A stretch of DNA of 34,156 nt from an uncultured Aquimarina sp. (GTDB taxonomy: Bacteria; Bacteroidota; Bacteroidia; Flavobacteriales; Flavobacteriaceae), in assembly GCA_947498595.1 (NCBI GenBank), contig CANMKX010000037.1:1-34156 (forward strand). Reading direction: 5' to 3'. Under the pieces are notes generated by a model. It saw only the letters and a program-made list of their open reading frames with translations. It ran no database searches and had not been told where the DNA came from. The translations under genes were made by a program, and so were the position numbers. Numbering within the stretch: the first letter of the stretch is position 1; each line of letters opens with the position of its first letter. Positions 32,930 to 34,156 of this stretch are shown here, piece after piece.

Positions 32930-32963
32930 AAATTAAGGAGAGGCTCATAACCTCTCCTTTTTT
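32930..32963 (-). terminator. Terminator after the GLPGLI gene
   Basis: GGAGAGG (32937-32943) pairs exactly with CCTCTCC (32951-32957) around a seven-base loop. On the minus strand it follows the GLPGLI stop codon within a few bases and is followed by TTAATTTTT. The plus-strand side also has a T run, so it may work both ways. Confidence 0.8.
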
Positions 32964-33693
32964 AATTCGTATATTTTTTGAAATTATTAAACTGCATTGC
33001 TTGATAGCTTGTTGTATCCATAGAGATTCCGTCTTCAAGTATTGGGAGTTGTTTTTTTACTGTCTTAAGTTGGATTTGTGTAGCATAAAAACGATACCCC
33101 TCATTGTCAAGTCCTAGGATTAGTCCGGGTAATCCTCCATAGCCTAGAATTCCGAAAGGAACCGCTATTTCTGGAGTATACCATGCTATTATTTGACTGC
33201 TAAGCATCCCTTTTATTTTTTGTTTATGGACTGTTTGAACGGCTTTGTAACAAGTATAGCCTTTGATTTTCCTTTTCTCGGTGGTTAGTGTCCAAACTTG
33301 ATCACTTAATTTACTGCTTATAAGGTAGTTTTCATTATTCATTTTTTTCTGAATAATCAATGTATCCTCATTTTTGTTCATATACACATTGTCATGTCCT
33401 CCACCTAGATATGTACTCAAAGTGCTGATCATAATCTCCTTATGTTCTGGGAGTGTTGCTTTCTTTTTAAAATAAGCTGTTGTATTCGTAAAAAGTAAGG
33501 AGTACGCTAGTGTTGTCATACGAGCATTGGCTTGCTTGATTAAATCTGTAGCTGCTGTTTCTTGCAATGTGTCTTTAGAGAAACGGGGGATAGGTTTCTT
33601 TTTATAGATAATTTCTGAAATGGTTGTTTGTGCTTGTGTTCCTTGTGATATTATAAATAAACAGGAAATCATAAAAAATAAAAAATGTTTCAT
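32962..33693 (-). CDS. GLPGLI family protein, exported
   Basis: A 243-aa protein with a signal peptide (about 1-21, FLFFMISCLFIISQGTQA, then Gln22). The name-giving motif is complete in GYGGLPGLILGLD (about 184-196). It is preceded by KIKGYTCYKAV and IIAWYTPEIAVPFG, the usual order in this Bacteroidota-specific family. GLPGLI proteins are periplasmic or outer-membrane associated, and many lie beside TonB-dependent receptor or peptidase genes. Their biochemical role is not established. It follows the small gene at 33700-33921 by 6 bases, so the two form one transcript ended by the hairpin just after its stop codon. Confidence 0.9.
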   Translation of the reverse strand: MKHFLFFMISCLFIISQGTQAQTTISEIIYKKKPIPRFSKDTLQETAATDLIKQANARMTTLAYSLLFTNTTAYFKKKATLPEHKEIMISTLSTYLGGGHDNVYMNKNEDTLIIQKKMNNENYLISSKLSDQVWTLTTEKRKIKGYTCYKAVQTVHKQKIKGMLSSQIIAWYTPEIAVPFGILGYGGLPGLILGLDNEGYRFYATQIQLKTVKKQLPILEDGISMDTTSYQAMQFNNFKKYTN

Positions 33694-33699
33694 AGGGTA

Positions 33700-33921
33700 T
33701 TATTTTGAGAGGTTATACAATCGTTGTACTCTTTTGATGATAGCAATAGTTTGAGTTGCTGGATATTTGCGATGATGTAATCGATCAATCCATTGATAGG
33801 TAGTGATTGTTGTTGGGCAATCGTTACAGAGGGCTTGCATAAATTGATAAAAATTATAATGCAATGCCGTGATTACTTGATAATAGTAATGGTGTACTGT
33901 GTTATTGTCGTTTATATTCAT
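33700..33921 (-). CDS. Small protein upstream of GLPGLI gene
   Basis: A 73-aa protein from the ATG at 33921. A longer frame from 34017 is open but would translate through a terminator hairpin (33962-33989), so the inner start is preferred. It is Tyr/His-rich (VHHYYYQVITALHYNFYQF), has two Cys close together (CNDCP) and a basic C-terminal helix (IIKRVQRLYNLSK). No family recognised. Being 6 bases before a GLPGLI gene suggests joint expression. Confidence 0.5.
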   Translation of the reverse strand: MNINDNNTVHHYYYQVITALHYNFYQFMQALCNDCPTTITTYQWIDRLHHRKYPATQTIAIIKRVQRLYNLSK

Positions 33922-33961
33922 AAGTAGGTGTTTAAAAAAAGGGATTGTAGAAAAAAGTAAA

Positions 33962-34000
33962 CTGCCTCCGCATGCCTTTTTGGAGGCAGCTACTTTTTTC
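33962..34000. terminator. Bidirectional terminator hairpin
   Basis: CTGCCTCC (33962-33969) pairs exactly with GGAGGCAG (33982-33989) around 12 bases. The plus strand has a T6 run after it and the minus strand a TTTACTTTTTT run. It probably ends a gene beyond the right edge on the minus strand and insulates the small-protein/GLPGLI operon. Confidence 0.75.
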
Positions 34001-34044
34001 AGTAATAAATCAATCAAAACTCATGTTCAAAAATCATGTATTGA

Positions 34045-34091
34045 TCAAGATAGGTAACATTTATAGTCTTAAAAATGCCTTCCTATCTTGA
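34045..34091. repeat. Inverted repeat, 10-bp arms
   Basis: TCAAGATAGG (34045-34054) and CCTATCTTGA (34082-34091) are exact inverses 27 bases apart, in non-coding sequence. No T run follows, so this is not an obvious terminator. It could be a protein-binding or mobile-element end. Confidence 0.5.
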
Positions 34092-34125
34092 ATACAATAA
34101 TCAAAAAACAAATACTCAATTACAT

Positions 34126-34152
34126 ACTTAATAAATCCCTTACTTATTAAGT
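34126..34152. repeat. Inverted repeat at the window edge
   Basis: ACTTAATAA (34126-34134) and TTATTAAGT (34144-34152) are exact inverses around nine bases, at the very end of the window. Low complexity makes chance more likely than for the preceding repeat. Confidence 0.4.
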
Positions 34153-34156
34153 AAAT

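Noticed and set aside
33922..34017. 32-residue N-terminal extension of the small gene before GLPGLI
   Set aside because: The extension would be translated from a terminator hairpin; the inner ATG at 33921 is more natural.
1..34156. CRISPR array or tRNA/rRNA genes
   Set aside because: No regularly spaced short repeats and no cloverleaf or rRNA sequence were seen on either strand.

Overview
The window looks like a chromosome segment of a marine-type Flavobacteriaceae (Bacteroidota, Aquimarina-like by general character, species not identifiable). The DNA is very AT-rich and genes start without clear Shine-Dalgarno sites. There are giant secreted proteins with type IX secretion (T9SS) type A sorting domains, a GLPGLI-family protein and several Crp/Fnr-type regulators.

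Layout. (1) 1-2970, left accessory block: the 3' end of a group II intron, an orphan PD-(D/E)XK nuclease-like gene, a structured spacer, an unknown 182-aa gene, and the decayed right half of an IS91-family element. (2) 2971-14138, operon A: a long regulatory region with two perfect TGTGA-N6-TCACA palindromes, then a secreted tail-fibre-like protein (365 aa), a small secreted protein (201 aa) and a 2979-aa LamG/T9SS protein. (3) 14139-17630, regulatory island: a plus-strand cNMP-binding-domain-only protein, then four minus-strand regulators (three Crp/Fnr, one TetR). (4) 17631-28624, operon B: a diverged second copy of the same three-gene set (400, 197 and 2968 aa), followed by a strong terminator. 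(5) 28752-29387: a convergent Crp/Fnr gene resembling the one after operon A. (6) 29388-32281, right accessory block: a cassette-like row of repeat, AbiJ/HEPN-like gene, repeat, frameshifted RES-domain toxin gene, IS91 terminal repeat. (7) 32282-34156: a small helical protein flanked by two copies of a 39-bp hairpin repeat, then a small ORF and a GLPGLI gene as a short minus-strand operon.

How the genes may work together. The core is a paralogous pair of three-gene operons. Each encodes exported products only: a fibre-like protein, a small partner and a roughly 3000-residue multi-domain protein with a C-terminal T9SS signal. I infer surface or secreted assemblies (adhesin, carbohydrate-binding or toxin-like); the sequence does not say which. 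Both operons carry a TTGAT-N4-ATCAC box ending 84 or 85 bp before the first start codon. Two of the four neighbouring Crp/Fnr proteins have the E-x-x-S-R recognition helix that in FNR reads TTGAT half-sites, so local control is a testable idea. The core is bracketed by direct copies of an IS91-type terminus about 30 kb apart, and the flanks carry nuclease, HEPN and RES genes typical of defence or toxin cargo.
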